A stretch of 64,000 nt of DNA from Fagopyrum homotropicum (taxonomy: Eukaryota; Streptophyta; Magnoliopsida; Caryophyllales; Polygonaceae): contig BSWB01000005.1 of assembly GCA_033239125.1 (NCBI GenBank), positions 101,865,994 to 101,929,993 of the forward strand, in the 5' to 3' direction. Positions 32,655-42,909 of this stretch are shown one piece after another (positions within the stretch are counted from its first letter, which is position 1; every line of letters starts with the position of its first letter). The translations under genes were made by a program, and so were the position numbers. The notes below the pieces were generated by a model that saw only the letters and a program-made list of their open reading frames with translations, did no database searches and was not told where the DNA came from.

Positions 32655-35553
32655 TGTAACGCCCCAAATTTTAGGCGCGGTTGCGATATTTATTTTTCCC
32701 GACTTCTATTTGATCACATATTTTTCCGTAAATTATTTTTAAAAATTGTTCAGAAAATTTTACGATCCAGAAATTTCGTTCTGGTTTATTTTGATCGAGT
32801 TTATTTAATTCCGGATTTCTATTTTAATTTGAAATGGTTAATTTATTTTATTTTATTTTTTTTTTCCTTCTCTTCTCTACTTTTACTTCACGGGCTGATG
32901 AACCTCAGCTTCCCGACTCTTCGGTTGCCGTCCGACCCCTCCCCAACCCGACTTCTCGCTTCCCACGTAGCCTGCAGCAAGCACCCTCCCCTCATCTCAT
33001 TTCCTCCCCCTCGGTCTTACCATCTCTGCAGCCCATCACTACCTTCCTCCTCCTTCTCTGTCTGTGCTTAGAAGCATCCTCAACCTCTCAGTCTCTCCAT
33101 CTACCTCACTGGTCCTCTCTTCGATGTAGTCCTCGCTTCATCACTCTCCGTATTCCCCTCGCCTCGGTACAGATTGCAGGCCGTCGAACCATCGCCACTG
33201 CCGGAGCCCCTTGCCTCGCTTTCGCCAGGACAACCCGTCCTCGCCCTTGCCGGAGACCCAAGCCTGTAGCCTCGCCGCCTCGTGCACCGCCTTGTTGACG
33301 CCTTAATCGAAGCCGGAGGAAGCCATCGGAGGGGCTACCCTTACCTCCTCCTTGCCGCCTCCTTCCTGTCATTCTGCAACGGATGGATTGGGGCAGCAAC
33401 CGCCGCCTTCATGCTGCGCCGCCAAGAGCGAGGCCGGAGAGCACCTGGGTTGCCGCCGCCCTTGCTCGAGCCTTGCCGGAGCTGCCTTCGCCTTGCCCCT
33501 TTGTCTGCTCCTCTGTCGAGCCATGTTTTGCCCCGCAGCTCCGCCACCTTGCCTCGCCGATACTGGAGCCTTGCCGGAGCCATGGCCGCCGCCAGTGCAG
33601 CTCTCCTCTGCCCTTGCCGCCGTGCTCCTTCACTTCCCCAGCCCTCTGCTTTTGCGGCGTGGCCTTCCCGTTTCTGAGAAGGAGATGAAACCCTTTAGGG
33701 TTATTACAAATCAGCCCCCTTAATTTTGGTTTTATTGCAAGTGTGGCCCATATTTTTAATTTGCAGATTTGACCCCAAGTTTTATAAATCTGAATATATA
33801 TCCCTACATATTTATTTATGGAATATGACCCATATGCGGAAATTGTATAATTTGCCCATAAAATGTTTTTACGGGTTTTAACCCTGGAATTTCAATACGA
33901 GTTTATTTCATAATTATATATATTATCAATTATTCCCTTGTTGGATTTATCTCGGATTTATGGCCCGAAGGTTTATTGGCGGATTATAACCAAGTTTTTA
34001 AAATTGTATAAAGTGTCCCGGAAAGTATTTAAGCGGTCTTAACCTTGGTTTTGAAAACGAGTTTTACCTTAGATTTTACATAAGTTATATGTTCCGTTCA
34101 AATTTAGCATATAAGCTAAATTTGTTTAGCTTTGGTTTTAGGCTCGGAAGCGCCCCGATAAAGGCCCAACGAATCGATTCTCGACATCCTTAGATCGTCT
34201 TCCGTCCCTTGACGTCATGTGAGTACCCTCTCCCCCGAGCTTATGATCTTACCTCGATTTAGTTATGTTTAGTATTAGTATCATGCTAGGTTGGATCTAG
34301 CATAACTTAGAGTGAATACCAAGTAGTGGTTATGGACCTTAGGTGAGTTTTGTGGATTGTGAAATGTTGTAAGGCTTGAGGAGTGGATATTATCTTGTGA
34401 GGCTGTTTATGGCTTTAAATTGTATGTTGAGCTGGTGAGAATTTAGGGGTTGAGGTTGTATAATTGTTGAGATTGTGGTGACTAGGACGAGAGTATCCTA
34501 GCATGTGTAGTAATGGTTATGACCGTGTGAGATCGTAAGGATTAAGAGTTGTTATCCTATCATGGTTATGGTTTATGATCTTGCGAGATCATTGGGACTA
34601 GAAGTCTAAGGACTTCTAGCACGTGAGAGAGATGTTGATCGTGTGCCTTTTTACAGGCGTTGAGTGTCTTCCTGCGGGAAGCTGAGAGCGGGATATAGCG
34701 GGATTATCTTTGGGACGAGGTAAGTCTTCGGACTTACTTAGCTCGTATTCTCTGTATTAGTTTCAATGCGTGTTTGGTGGTGTGTGTTTATTGTTTATGT
34801 GCGTGTTTATTGCTTATGTTATAACATCTAAACCGGTAATAGGACCACCGACTCTATATGTTTATATTTGGCCCAAGTGTATGATAACGGGCGGTGACTG
34901 CTATGTCCGGTCCAAAATGGGGATGACTGGGAGGTGCCTTGCGACCAGTCCATCGGGTGATGCTGATCCGCATCAAGTACAAACCCGTATGGTGAAAGGG
35001 GACAAGGGCGAGATCTTTAAGATTCTCGTGTCACAAAAGAAGTGAATTAGAACGGGGTATGACCTAATAATAAATAGATAATAAACCGGATTGTGTATTT
35101 TGGAACATGTTGTGTGTTTATGATGCCTTATGTGTGTGTGTGTCAATACCATGATTCTAATGCCTTGAATGCTAGCTAACGGTTTTATACCGATATTGTT
35201 GTAGATTGCATTGCAGGTTAGGAATGCGGCCGAGAGATCCAGAAGAGTGGGCAGCCGGGGTTCCGTACATTTTAGGAGTGAGTTTGGGTTAGAGTCGGGT
35301 TGTATTTTATTCTTTGTTTATTATGTTGGTATGCCGCGTGTATGGCGTTTTGGTCTTTGATGTTGTTTATCGGCTGAAGTCCGTTGTTTGTTTTCTTTTG
35401 GGTTTTCTTACATTGCATAAAATGTATTTCGGTTTTGCCTTTATTTGTGCCATGTTGAAAGATCCGGTGAAATTGTTGTCAGGCTAAGGGTCGGGACCCA
35501 TTGTGAGGTCCCAACCCGTAGCGCCCCGAGTCCCGCGGATTCGGGGTGTTACA
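32655..35553 (+). repeat. Right LTR of the chromovirus-like element
   Basis: 2899 bp, TGTAAC...GTTACA with perfect 6-bp terminal inverted ends. It is 42 nt longer than the left LTR because of a block near 33089-33140. The hairpin at 34720-34737 is perfect here (GTAAGTCTTCGGACTTAC), while the left LTR has two changes in it. Followed by TACAT at 35554-35558. Confidence 0.93.
34720..34737 (+). other. Perfect hairpin with TTCG loop over a donor-like GTAAGT
   Basis: GTAAGTC-TTCG-GACTTAC: a 7-bp stem closed by C-G around a TTCG loop, the pattern of a very stable RNA tetraloop. The minus-strand relative (4003-4020) keeps the same stem with a CCCG loop; the left LTR (27340-27357) has two changes that break the inner pairs. 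Confidence 0.75.
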
Positions 35554-36738
35554 TACATAGAGCAACCAGAGGGTTTTGTCCAGCTGGAACAGGAGAAACT
35601 TGTATGGAAGTTGACAAAGTCATTGTATGGTCTGAAGTACGCTCCTAGGCAATGGTACAAGAGGTTTGACTCTTACATGCTTCGGATAGCCTACCAGAGA
35701 TGTGAGTATGATTGTTGTGTTAATGTGAGATATTTGGATGATGGATCTCCCTTATACTTGCTATTATATGTTGATGACATGTTGATTGTTGGAAAGAATG
35801 TTAATGACATTGTTGAGTTGAAGACCTTTTTGAGCAAGGAATTTGACATGAAGGATCTTGGTGTTGCAAATAAGATCCTTGGTATGGAGATTCGCAGGGA
35901 GAGAAATTCTGGGAGGTTATGGTTGTCTCAGAAGAGTTACATTGAGAAAGTGCTTGACAGATTCAATATGGCCAACTCCAAATCTGTCAGCACTCCTCTA
36001 GCGAATCACTTCAAACTCTCCTCAGCCCAGTGTCCGAAGTCTGATGGAGAAATCAAAGATATGTCCAAAGTTCCTTATGCAAGTGTAGTTGGTTGCTTGA
36101 TGTATGTTATGGTTTGTACAAGACCTGATTTGGCCTAAGTTGTTAGCCAAGTGAGCAAGTATATGTCTAATCCTGAGAGAGAACATTGGGCGGCCGTCAA
36201 GTGGATTCTCAGGTATTTTAGGGGTATTGTTGACCGTGGATTTATGTTTGGTGGCCAGGAAGGTGATCCTTCAGTTGTAAGGTATGTTGATTCCGACTAT
36301 GCTGGTGATCTTGACAACCAGAGGTCCGCTACAGGGTATGTCTTTACTCTTGCTGGGGGGGGGCTATATGCTGGAGATCAGTTTTGCAGTCTGTAATAGC
36401 CTTGTCTACAACTAAGGCAGAGTACATGGATTTAGCAGAGGCAGCTAAGGAGGCTTTGTGGATTAAAGGAATTGTGGAGGAACCGAGTGTTGAACAAGGT
36501 GGAGTTGAGGTACATTGTGATAGTCAGAGTGCTATATATCTGGCTAAGAATCAGGTGTACCATGCTCGGACTAAACATATTGATGTGAGATTTCACAAGA
36601 TTAGAGAGCTAGTAGCTTCTGGTGAGATCATCCTGGAGAAGGTGCACACTTCTCAGAATGCAACTGATATGATGACCAAACCGGTTACCGTAGACAAATT
36701 CAAGCATTGCTTGGATTTGGTTCATGTCACTCGTTGTT
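35554..36738 (+). pseudogene. Copia gag-pol, 3' part: rest of RT and RNase H
   Basis: Continuation of the copia RT after the nested element. Seen are QPEGFVQ at the junction, KSLYGLKYAPRQWYKRFDSYM near 35620, the catalytic YVDD at 35769-35780, and then the RNase H with KAEYM near 36415, HCDSQSAIYLAKN near 36515 and ARTKHIDVRFHKIRE near 36565. A stop at 36136-36138 and a frameshift in a nine-G run (36355-36363) break the frame. If the insert and one TACAT copy are ignored, the frame is continuous across the junction, so the gypsy element entered a frame that was still open at that point. Confidence 0.9.
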
Positions 36739-36852
36739 AGATGAAGTGAGAAAGCCCCCTGTCAAGAGAAGCAAGAAGGATCTAGCGTAAAAGGTCCTGG
36801 AGTTATATGTGTGTTTCCATGTTTGTATTAGATTATGTTGTCTAGGTGGAAA

Positions 36853-37156
36853 TTGTTATAATAAGACAATAAATCTAGGTATACTAATACGATGGGTCAA
36901 AGACCGAGCAAGACGAGCTCTTCCTGGCCGGGTAAGCGGGGAAACATATTTTGGGCCCATGGACTAATGCGCCACCCCCCCCCCCCCCCCCGCGGTACGG
37001 GTTCTATTTATTTCGTTATAAATAGATAGGTTTAGGGCTGTATTATTTTATCCACGAAAGTATATTGAAAACCCTAACTGCAAGGTTTGTGCAGCAAAAC
37101 CACAAAACGTTTTGTCTTCTCTCTATTCCCTAAGTAACTCGTGCAAAATCACAACA
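36853..37156 (+). repeat. Right LTR of the Tork-like copia element
   Basis: 304 bp, TGTTATAATAAG...ACAACA, with TATA box TATAAATA at 37017-37024 and a C17 run at 36975-36991 where the left LTR has a GC-rich palindrome. Followed by CGATG (37157-37161). Confidence 0.9.
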
Positions 37157-37161
37157 CGATG

Positions 37162-37675
37162 ATAGTGGACAAGAAAAGAAAAATAAATTATCCACACAAC
37201 CTCGTAGGCTCCTTGCCCTATCGGAAGTTAGCATAACGTGTTCATAAAATTTATTGAGATCAATGAATAACATTGGTACAGTTTCCGGATTTTTTTATCA
37301 AAATAAAACCCATTAGCAATAATGTAAATATGATATATTTTTCAATCATATAAAAGGTGAAAAATGGTAATAGGGTGGGAGGAAGGGTTTATGGATCAAA
37401 GTTCGAAACTCTAGAGTGGTGTTTTGCTTATTTAGGAAAATTAACGTGTTCATAAAATTTATCAAAATAAAATCCGTTAGCAATAATATAATAAATATGA
37501 TATATTTTTCAATCATATAAAAGGTAAGTGCATATATTGCATCTAAAAATAATTATAGAGACTCATTGTCAACAATTAATCTAGGACGTTCATTTTGTAA
37601 GATCGTGTGATTATGACAGGTTCATACTCCCTACATTAAAAAATGTTCATACTTGTTCATATCCTTACCCCTATA
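37162..37675. other. AT-rich intergenic DNA with a partial tandem duplication
   Basis: No gene. Segments 37229-37345 and 37441-37530 share AACGTGTTCATAAAATTTAT, ATCAAAATAAAA and ATGATATATTTTTCAATCAT in the same order, with part of the unit missing in the second copy. Confidence 0.6.
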
Positions 37676-37682
37676 TATATGT

Positions 37683-38282
37683 GGGTAGATGTTCAGGTGC
37701 GGTTTATAATTTCGGGTAGGGCCGCGCGGCTGAATGTAGAGCTGACACGTGTCCCAAATAATTGAATTTTTTTTTTCAGAAACGAATGAAAAAAATTTTG
37801 AGCTACCATGTTATAATTTTTGCACTATTCTCTTATAAACTTTGAACTATTTCCGTATAATTCATGAACTATTATTTTTTAATATATTATATCAAATTAT
37901 TTATAAATTAATCATTTATATGTTATGAACTATTCAATTATAATTCATGAACTATCATTTTATAAGTTATGCACTATCCTTTATAAATTTTTCACTATGA
38001 ACTATTCTATTATAATTCATGAACTATCCTTTTATAAGTTAAGAATTATCCCTTAATAAGTTTTGAACTATTACTTTCACTCCTTTATAAATTTTGCACT
38101 ATGAACTATTCTATTATAATTCATGAACTATCCTTTTATAAGTTATGAACTATTCCTTAATAAGTTTTGAACTATTACTTTCACTCGTTTCTGAAAGGAA
38201 AAAAAAAGGGGGGGACACGTGTCAGCTCTACGTTCAGCCGCACGGCCCTACAGGAATAATGTGTCTTACCTGAACAGCACCC
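37683..38282. mobile_element. 600-bp inverted-repeat element (MITE/foldback type)
   Basis: Long terminal inverted repeats of roughly 100 bp: the left arm contains TGTAGAGCTGACACGTGTCC and the right arm its inverse near 38210-38235, with matching GGCCGYGCGGCTGAA and CAGAAACGARTGAAA words further along. It is flanked by TATATGT on both sides (37676-37682 and 38283-38289), a 7-bp match that may be a target duplication, though the right copy lies in a microsatellite. The interior (37820-38175) is made of degenerate GAACTATT/ATAATTCATGAACTATC repeats. No transposase. Superfamily not assigned. Confidence 0.8.
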
Positions 38283-38286
38283 TATA

Positions 38287-38334
<48 letters not shown>

Positions 38335-38335
38335 T
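38283..38335 (+). repeat. Compound microsatellite (TG)n(TA)n(GA)n
   Basis: TATATGTGTGTG... followed by TA repeats and then GA repeats, directly between two inverted-repeat elements. Confidence 0.9.
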
Positions 38336-39365
38336 GTCAATTCCGGTGAGAAGAAGATTTGTAGATAGGAATTAGGAGGGTTGTGAGCCATTAGATGAGA
38401 TTTAAATCAACGTCTTCCACACACTCATCATTAATGGCATTTTGATAATTACATAAATCTGGAAGGAAAAAAAAAGAAGAAAATTAGAAACTAAAAAATA
38501 TGTTCAACCCTCTCTTACATTCTTCATCCCACGTTGTGAGTCTCTCTCTCGCTGCTAACACACATGCTTCATATTTGCTCGGATTTTCAACCAAATTTGA
38601 GATCGATTACATAAAAAATTGTGAAATCAAAGAGAATACAAGACGATTTATGTATTGTTTCTTCGAATTTCTACTCTCACTATTTAGGTTTTCATTCATA
38701 AGATTTAGGTTTCATTATGATTGATGTTTGTTTTCGAAATCAAATTTATTTGAATCATTTTTGTGTTTGATAAGTTTGATTGAAAAAATACATGTATATA
38801 CATATGTTGAGTTGGTCTAATAGCTTCAATTGAACAATCTATATGCTTTTTTTAGTGTGCACGCAAACTGTTCTACAAAATGTCTTATAGAAAAATAGTT
38901 TATAATATTTACAAGAACATTGACATAAAAAGTACGAACACCGATGAGTAAAAACATGAACAATGACATATAAAAGTATGAACACCGATGACTTATCTAT
39001 AACTTTTACACATACATAACATATTATGATAATCTTTTAACGTGTCATGAGTTTTTTTATTTTTTGTGTTTATATATTGTAAATGAACATCCATGCATTA
39101 TAAACTGAACACAAAAGAATAAATGAACATGACACTTAGATGAATAAAAACACTATGAACACCGATGTATTAAAACATGAACAATGACATGTAAAAGTAT
39201 GAACAGTGATGACTATTTTTGAATGTAAGGGTATATTTCTAAATTTTAAGTCAATTTACAAAAATGTCATTAATGATGAGCGTGTGGGAATCCTTGATTT
39301 AAAATTCATTCAATGGCTTACAATCCTCCTAATTCATATCTACAAGTTCTCTCCTCACTTGAACT
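38336..39365. mobile_element. Second inverted-repeat element, about 1 kb
   Basis: The left end (about 38336-38460) is inverted at the right end (about 39245-39365). Shared words include TTGTAGATA, GAATTAGGAGG, AGCCATT and CTCATCATTAATG, each at matching distance from the ends. The interior has two copies of a TGAACAATGACATRTAAAAGTATGAACA unit (near 38958 and 39178), here given in IUPAC form. No transposase ORF. Edges merge with (TA)n/(GA)n sequence, so the target duplication is not resolvable. Confidence 0.65.
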
Positions 39366-39543
39366 AAAATCTATATATACTTAATTAGATGGTTGAGATT
39401 AGGCGAAATTAAAGGAAAAAAATCGTGTTATTAATGGAAGAAATATTCGCCGGACCTGACTCTATATATTCGGCAGTATAGTCGCATATATTCGGTGTTT
39501 ACATGTTCACATGGTAAGAGTTGTTTACATATGAGTTAGGATC

Positions 39544-39576
<33 letters not shown>

Positions 39577-40200
39577 GATCATGGAGGAACTAAAATTATA
39601 GTAGGGAGTATGAACCCCTCACAGACACACGATTTGATATCATGAACGATCTAAATTTTATGTTTTTAAGGTAACAAATAACTCAATTATATGCAAATAT
39701 TTACTTTCTTGATTAACAATGGATATCAAGTCAAAGTAACGTTCGTTTTTTTTATTTTTATAAACATGTTCGTTACCCCTTTTTTTATAAACAAACATTT
39801 TAAAAATCTCGCTCTAGAGTTTTGGAGTTTGGTTAGATATGTTTAGAGTTTATTTTATAAATGCATGCATGAAGAGAAAGACGCCAGAAAAGGAAACAAA
39901 GGCATAAAAGTAAACGCGTGACATGAAAGGGAAACATGATATGTGAATGTGAGTAAATCACTCTATACTTAAACTACACATTATACTCGATGTCAAAAAG
40001 AAGTAAAGAGAATAAGATACTCACAAAGCGATGCAATGCATATGGTGGTAGAGAAGAAATAGTAGAATGGTGGAATGATGTGGAAGCATTTGAATTCCGC
40101 TTCTTGTAACCTCCGAATCTTCATGCGTACCTATATAAAAAGCATAACAAGTAGCCACAACCTAGAAAAGGGGAAAACAAAAGCAAAAACAAACAGAAAA
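39366..40200. other. AT-rich intergenic DNA with (TA)n(GA)n tract
   Basis: A TATATATATAGAGAGAGAG tract at 39547-39577 starts what may be the edge of a third element of the same kind. No supported gene. Confidence 0.5.
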
Positions 40201-40350
40201 AGAAAGAGAAAAAAAAGAAAGAAAAGTTCAAACTCATGGGTTGCCTCTCATACAACACTTGATTTTTGTCATTATCTCGACCCATGTAGCTCATTCCGGT
40301 GGGAAGCCTTCTTTTCACCACAAATGGAGGTGTAGGCGAGGTGAAGGTCC

Positions 40351-40779
40351 TTAGAGCAGGGAAGTGAGCTTGGACAAAGAGAAGTCTCTTGTATCTTCGC
40401 AGGAGGATGGATCGAACAACTTTTGGGGGTAGTGAGAGAGGTCTTTTGTTGTTGAGGGATGGAGTGGAGGAGAAGGAAGAGCTTCCTTTGTTGTTGTGTG
40501 TGGAGTGAGATCGAGAAGAAAAAGATGTACCAAAGTTGTTGAAATCGAAGAGATAGTGTTGAATTTCAACTTTCGGCGTCTATAGAGGCGAGGTGTGCAA
40601 CAAGACGTGGTCTGACAGCTTTTCAGGCCATCTCGATGCCGTCTCAACGTCGTCTGAATTAACTTGTTGGCGATGACTTTTTGAATTAATTTCCGGAAAT
40701 TCATTATCGTCTTCCTAGACGACTTGGGATGCCGTCTCGATGCCCTCTCTATGTCGTCTTTGGCTATGGTTTTTTGCAC
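40351..40779 (-). other. 142-codon ORF of unknown meaning within the Athila/Tat-like remnant
   Basis: Basic N-terminal half, then a Ser/Thr/Pro-rich part (LTPHTTTKEALPSPPLHPS). No known domain. It sits where pol would be expected in an intact element. May be a chance frame. Confidence 0.25.
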
Positions 40780-40849
40780 TTAATGCATTTGAACAATTTA
40801 AATTCAGTCCAGTTTCAACTTTTTCAGGAACAAACTCTAGAGCATCCAG

Positions 40850-41083
40850 CTACCCAATGGCATAAAATAGGGCAATTTTGACTTGTTCTAGGTGGTCAAT
40901 AAGCTCATGTCGGACGTCTTCCATGGCCTCAACTTGATATTCTGAAAATTCATGGCTATCATGAAGTTCTCCGAGGTTTCTCTTCAAAGTGGTATTATTC
41001 TCCACAAGACCAGCTATAATTTCTTGTAATTCATGAATTGTCTCTTTCATGGTTGCTTGGCTTCTCACTATCTCTTTCATCAT
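40850..41083 (-). other. 77-codon ORF with likely coiled coil
   Basis: Heptad-like pattern KETIHELQEIIAGLVENNTT followed by an acidic helix-forming stretch. Lies directly downstream (on the minus strand) of the protease-like remnant. Possibly a leftover of gag or of a captured sequence; not recognised. Confidence 0.3.
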
Positions 41084-41163
41084 TAATTCCTTGAGAGTTA
41101 CTTAAGGTTCTTTATCCATGATGTGGGAATTCTTTCTCCTATTTTCCTAGAAGACAAACATAT

Positions 41164-41644
41164 CTAAAGAGGGTCTTCAATGATCATACACTCATCATCA
41201 TCAATAATGTTAGTGATAGCATAAATATCATCATCAACGAGGGAACATTTAAAGAGGTTAAGAAGTGTGAACATCACTGGATTTTCATCAAATTGGAAGA
41301 TGATGAATCACTCACTAACGCCAATGAGATCTCTAACGGTGGCAAGCTAGGGGCGTCCAACGATCACAACGGTATTGGTACCTGCATCAACATCAACAAC
41401 CACAAAATCCACACACTATATTCCAACATTCAAACTCTTTGAACCACTTAGAAAGGAAAACCCTTTGTTTATTTCCTTGCATACTTCGTGAAAAATCTTG
41501 TGACAATGGTTGACAAGAACCTTGAACGACATATTCCCTTTTCACATCATCTATAACCCTAGACTCATACTCATTGATGGATTTTCGCAATGATCGATCA
41601 CTAATAATGCTAATTTCGCAAGTTGAATCACAAGAACTCTTCAT
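41164..41644 (-). pseudogene. Gag/protease end of an Athila/Tat-like element
   Basis: Minus-strand translation gives FVVVDVDAGTNTVVIVGRP, a stop, LATVRDLIG, another stop, then FIIFQFDENPVMF and an acidic tail DDDECMIIEDPL. The order matches the aspartic-protease end of Athila/Tat gag-pro regions. Two stops show it is dead. The 83-codon open piece at 41393-41644 is the part just before it. Confidence 0.6.
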
Positions 41645-41700
41645 TCGAGCTCTTTTTTTTCCAACAACATCATATGTAACATCCTTTTAATTTGATGCAC

Positions 41701-42353
41701 CAACATTCACATTTCCTTCATTGTATTGAAGTTGAATCTTCAATATTTGGAATCGATATCTTCTTCCGAATAAGATATTTGTCCATATTCCTAAATCCTT
41801 ATCATACAATTAACAAATTTACTTTAAACACAATTGAAATTTTAAACCCTAAGAGATCCAACTTAACAAACTTAACCTAATCAACTACTAACTTTTCAAT
41901 TCAATCAACAAAGTGAACAAATATTTCATGACGCGCATTTCGTATCATTGCCCTTACCACTAAACGACAAAGCCAGGAGCGGAAGGAGGGTTTCATACTT
42001 CTCTTTTTGATGCTAGGATAGATTTGATGCAACATATGAAAGCGTCCTCTTTTTGTCATCTTAACATTTTTAACCAAATCAACTACTAATTTATAATTTA
42101 AAAGTTGTAAATTACGGATTTACACGTTATTAACCGGTGAGCTTGATTTACATACTTAAAATGAGTGATGGGGCTGAGGGGCATACTGGCAGAGGCAAAT
42201 GGGCAATCAGGACGGCCGGACGGTTGCCAGCTCGTAGTGGCGGAGTCGGCGACGGTAGTCACGAGACCAGTCGGCGATGGAGTGAGGCACTAACTACTTG
42301 CGACTAGGCGAGCAACGGCCGACGGGAATCATAGATTTTTTTGTAAGAAGTTT
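41701..42353. other. Intergenic DNA, no gene
   Basis: AT-rich sequence followed by a GC-richer patch (42170-42330, with GGCGGAGTCGGCGACGG). The 33-nt segment at 41970-42002 is repeated inverted at 43541-43573. Confidence 0.5.
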
Positions 42354-42646
42354 AGGGCCCGTTTGCTTTTAACTCCGGAATCGAAAACGGAATGGAAACG
42401 AATCTAGTCAATACGTATACCATTGTTCATTACAACTTTTAAAATCATTTATTGTGTTTTGTAGTAATTGGATGAAAGTTTGATTACTTTGATACCCAAT
42501 AAGGTAATAAAATGTGAGGAAGCAAGTGTATTTTTCATTAAACCATGGAGAATAATTCCATAAAATTTCATGAATATGGATATGCATATGGACTAAATTC
42601 GTTTCCATTCCGTTTCCGATTCCGTAGTTGGAACCAAACGGGCCCT
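42354..42646. mobile_element. hAT-like MITE, about 290 bp
   Basis: Terminal inverted repeats of about 50 bp: left AGGGCCCGTTTGC... and right ...CCAAACGGGCCCT, with CGGAATGGAAACGAAT shared inside. AGGGCCCGTTTG ends are typical of plant hAT-type MITEs. The 8-bp flanks (AGAAGTTT and TAGTGTTT) match poorly, so the duplication is degenerate or the boundary is off by a few bases. Confidence 0.75.
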
Positions 42647-42909
42647 TAGTGTTTTTTTGGTTCAGTAGCAGCATTTGAAGGGAGTTTATCAAACTAACGT
42701 CGTTTTGAAGGGTTTTCTTACAAGTAGAACAACATCGTTGGAGGGGCATCTCCCCCAAACCCCCATGTCTCCTTCCATGTGTAGTAATTACCCGAGGAGG
42801 AACAACAACATAAGAAGATGATGAGAAAATTAGTGATTTATTTGGAGCAATAAGCAAGGTTTGGAAAGTTGATAAGAGATTATTTCATGGCATTGCCCTT
42901 AGGTCATCT

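Larger units (their letters stand above)
25317..35553 (+). mobile_element. Chromovirus-like Ty3/gypsy element with young LTRs and decayed pol
   Basis: A 10.2-kb element with two very long LTRs (25317-28173 and 32655-35553) and a 4.5-kb interior, flanked by TACAT duplications. Hallmarks of the Tekay/Del chromovirus group are LTRs starting TGTAACGCCCC, the GTTTCGGGACGAAAC block and purine tract just before the right LTR (about 32620-32650), and a chromodomain-like segment at the pol end. By eye the LTRs differ by about seven substitutions plus one block difference of 42 nt, so the insertion is recent. The interior nevertheless has no gag-pol frame. The element is therefore non-autonomous and was probably mobilised by proteins made elsewhere. 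Confidence 0.9.
22234..37156 (+). mobile_element. Ty1/copia retrotransposon (Tork-like), split by a nested element
   Basis: LTRs at 22234-22550 and 36853-37156 (TGTTA...AACA) are flanked by the 5-bp target duplication CGATG (22229-22233 and 37157-37161). A PBS follows the left LTR. The interior carries gag, protease, integrase, reverse transcriptase and RNase H in copia order (integrase before RT). It is interrupted by the chromovirus-like element at 25317-35553, inserted within the RT. Without the insertion the element would be about 4.7 kb, normal for this group. LTRs differ at roughly 20 sites in about 300 bp plus one replaced block, so it is much older than its insert. Lineage inferred from the gag and DTG/CCHC context. 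Confidence 0.93.
40205..41700 (-). mobile_element. Athila/Tat-like gypsy remnant, internally deleted
   Basis: On the minus strand the fragment reads from a gag/protease end (about 41700 to 41160) to a T-rich stretch after a GAGGCAACCCATGAG motif (about 40235-40250). The latter is close to the GGAGGCAACCCA signature that follows pol in Athila/Tat elements. Protease-like words VVVDVDAGTN, VIVGRP and LATVRDLIG are seen near 41300-41400, with in-frame stops. RT and integrase are absent between the two parts, so this looks like a deletion derivative. Two minus-strand ORFs remain inside (40351-40779 and 40850-41083). Confidence 0.6.

Noticed and set aside
38289..38335. Microsatellite or other repeats as a CRISPR array
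   Set aside because: Simple dinucleotide repeats in plant nuclear DNA; no repeat-spacer structure anywhere in the window.
40351..41083. Minus-strand ORFs as a host gene
   Set aside because: They sit between Athila/Tat-like remnants and show no splice structure or known domain.
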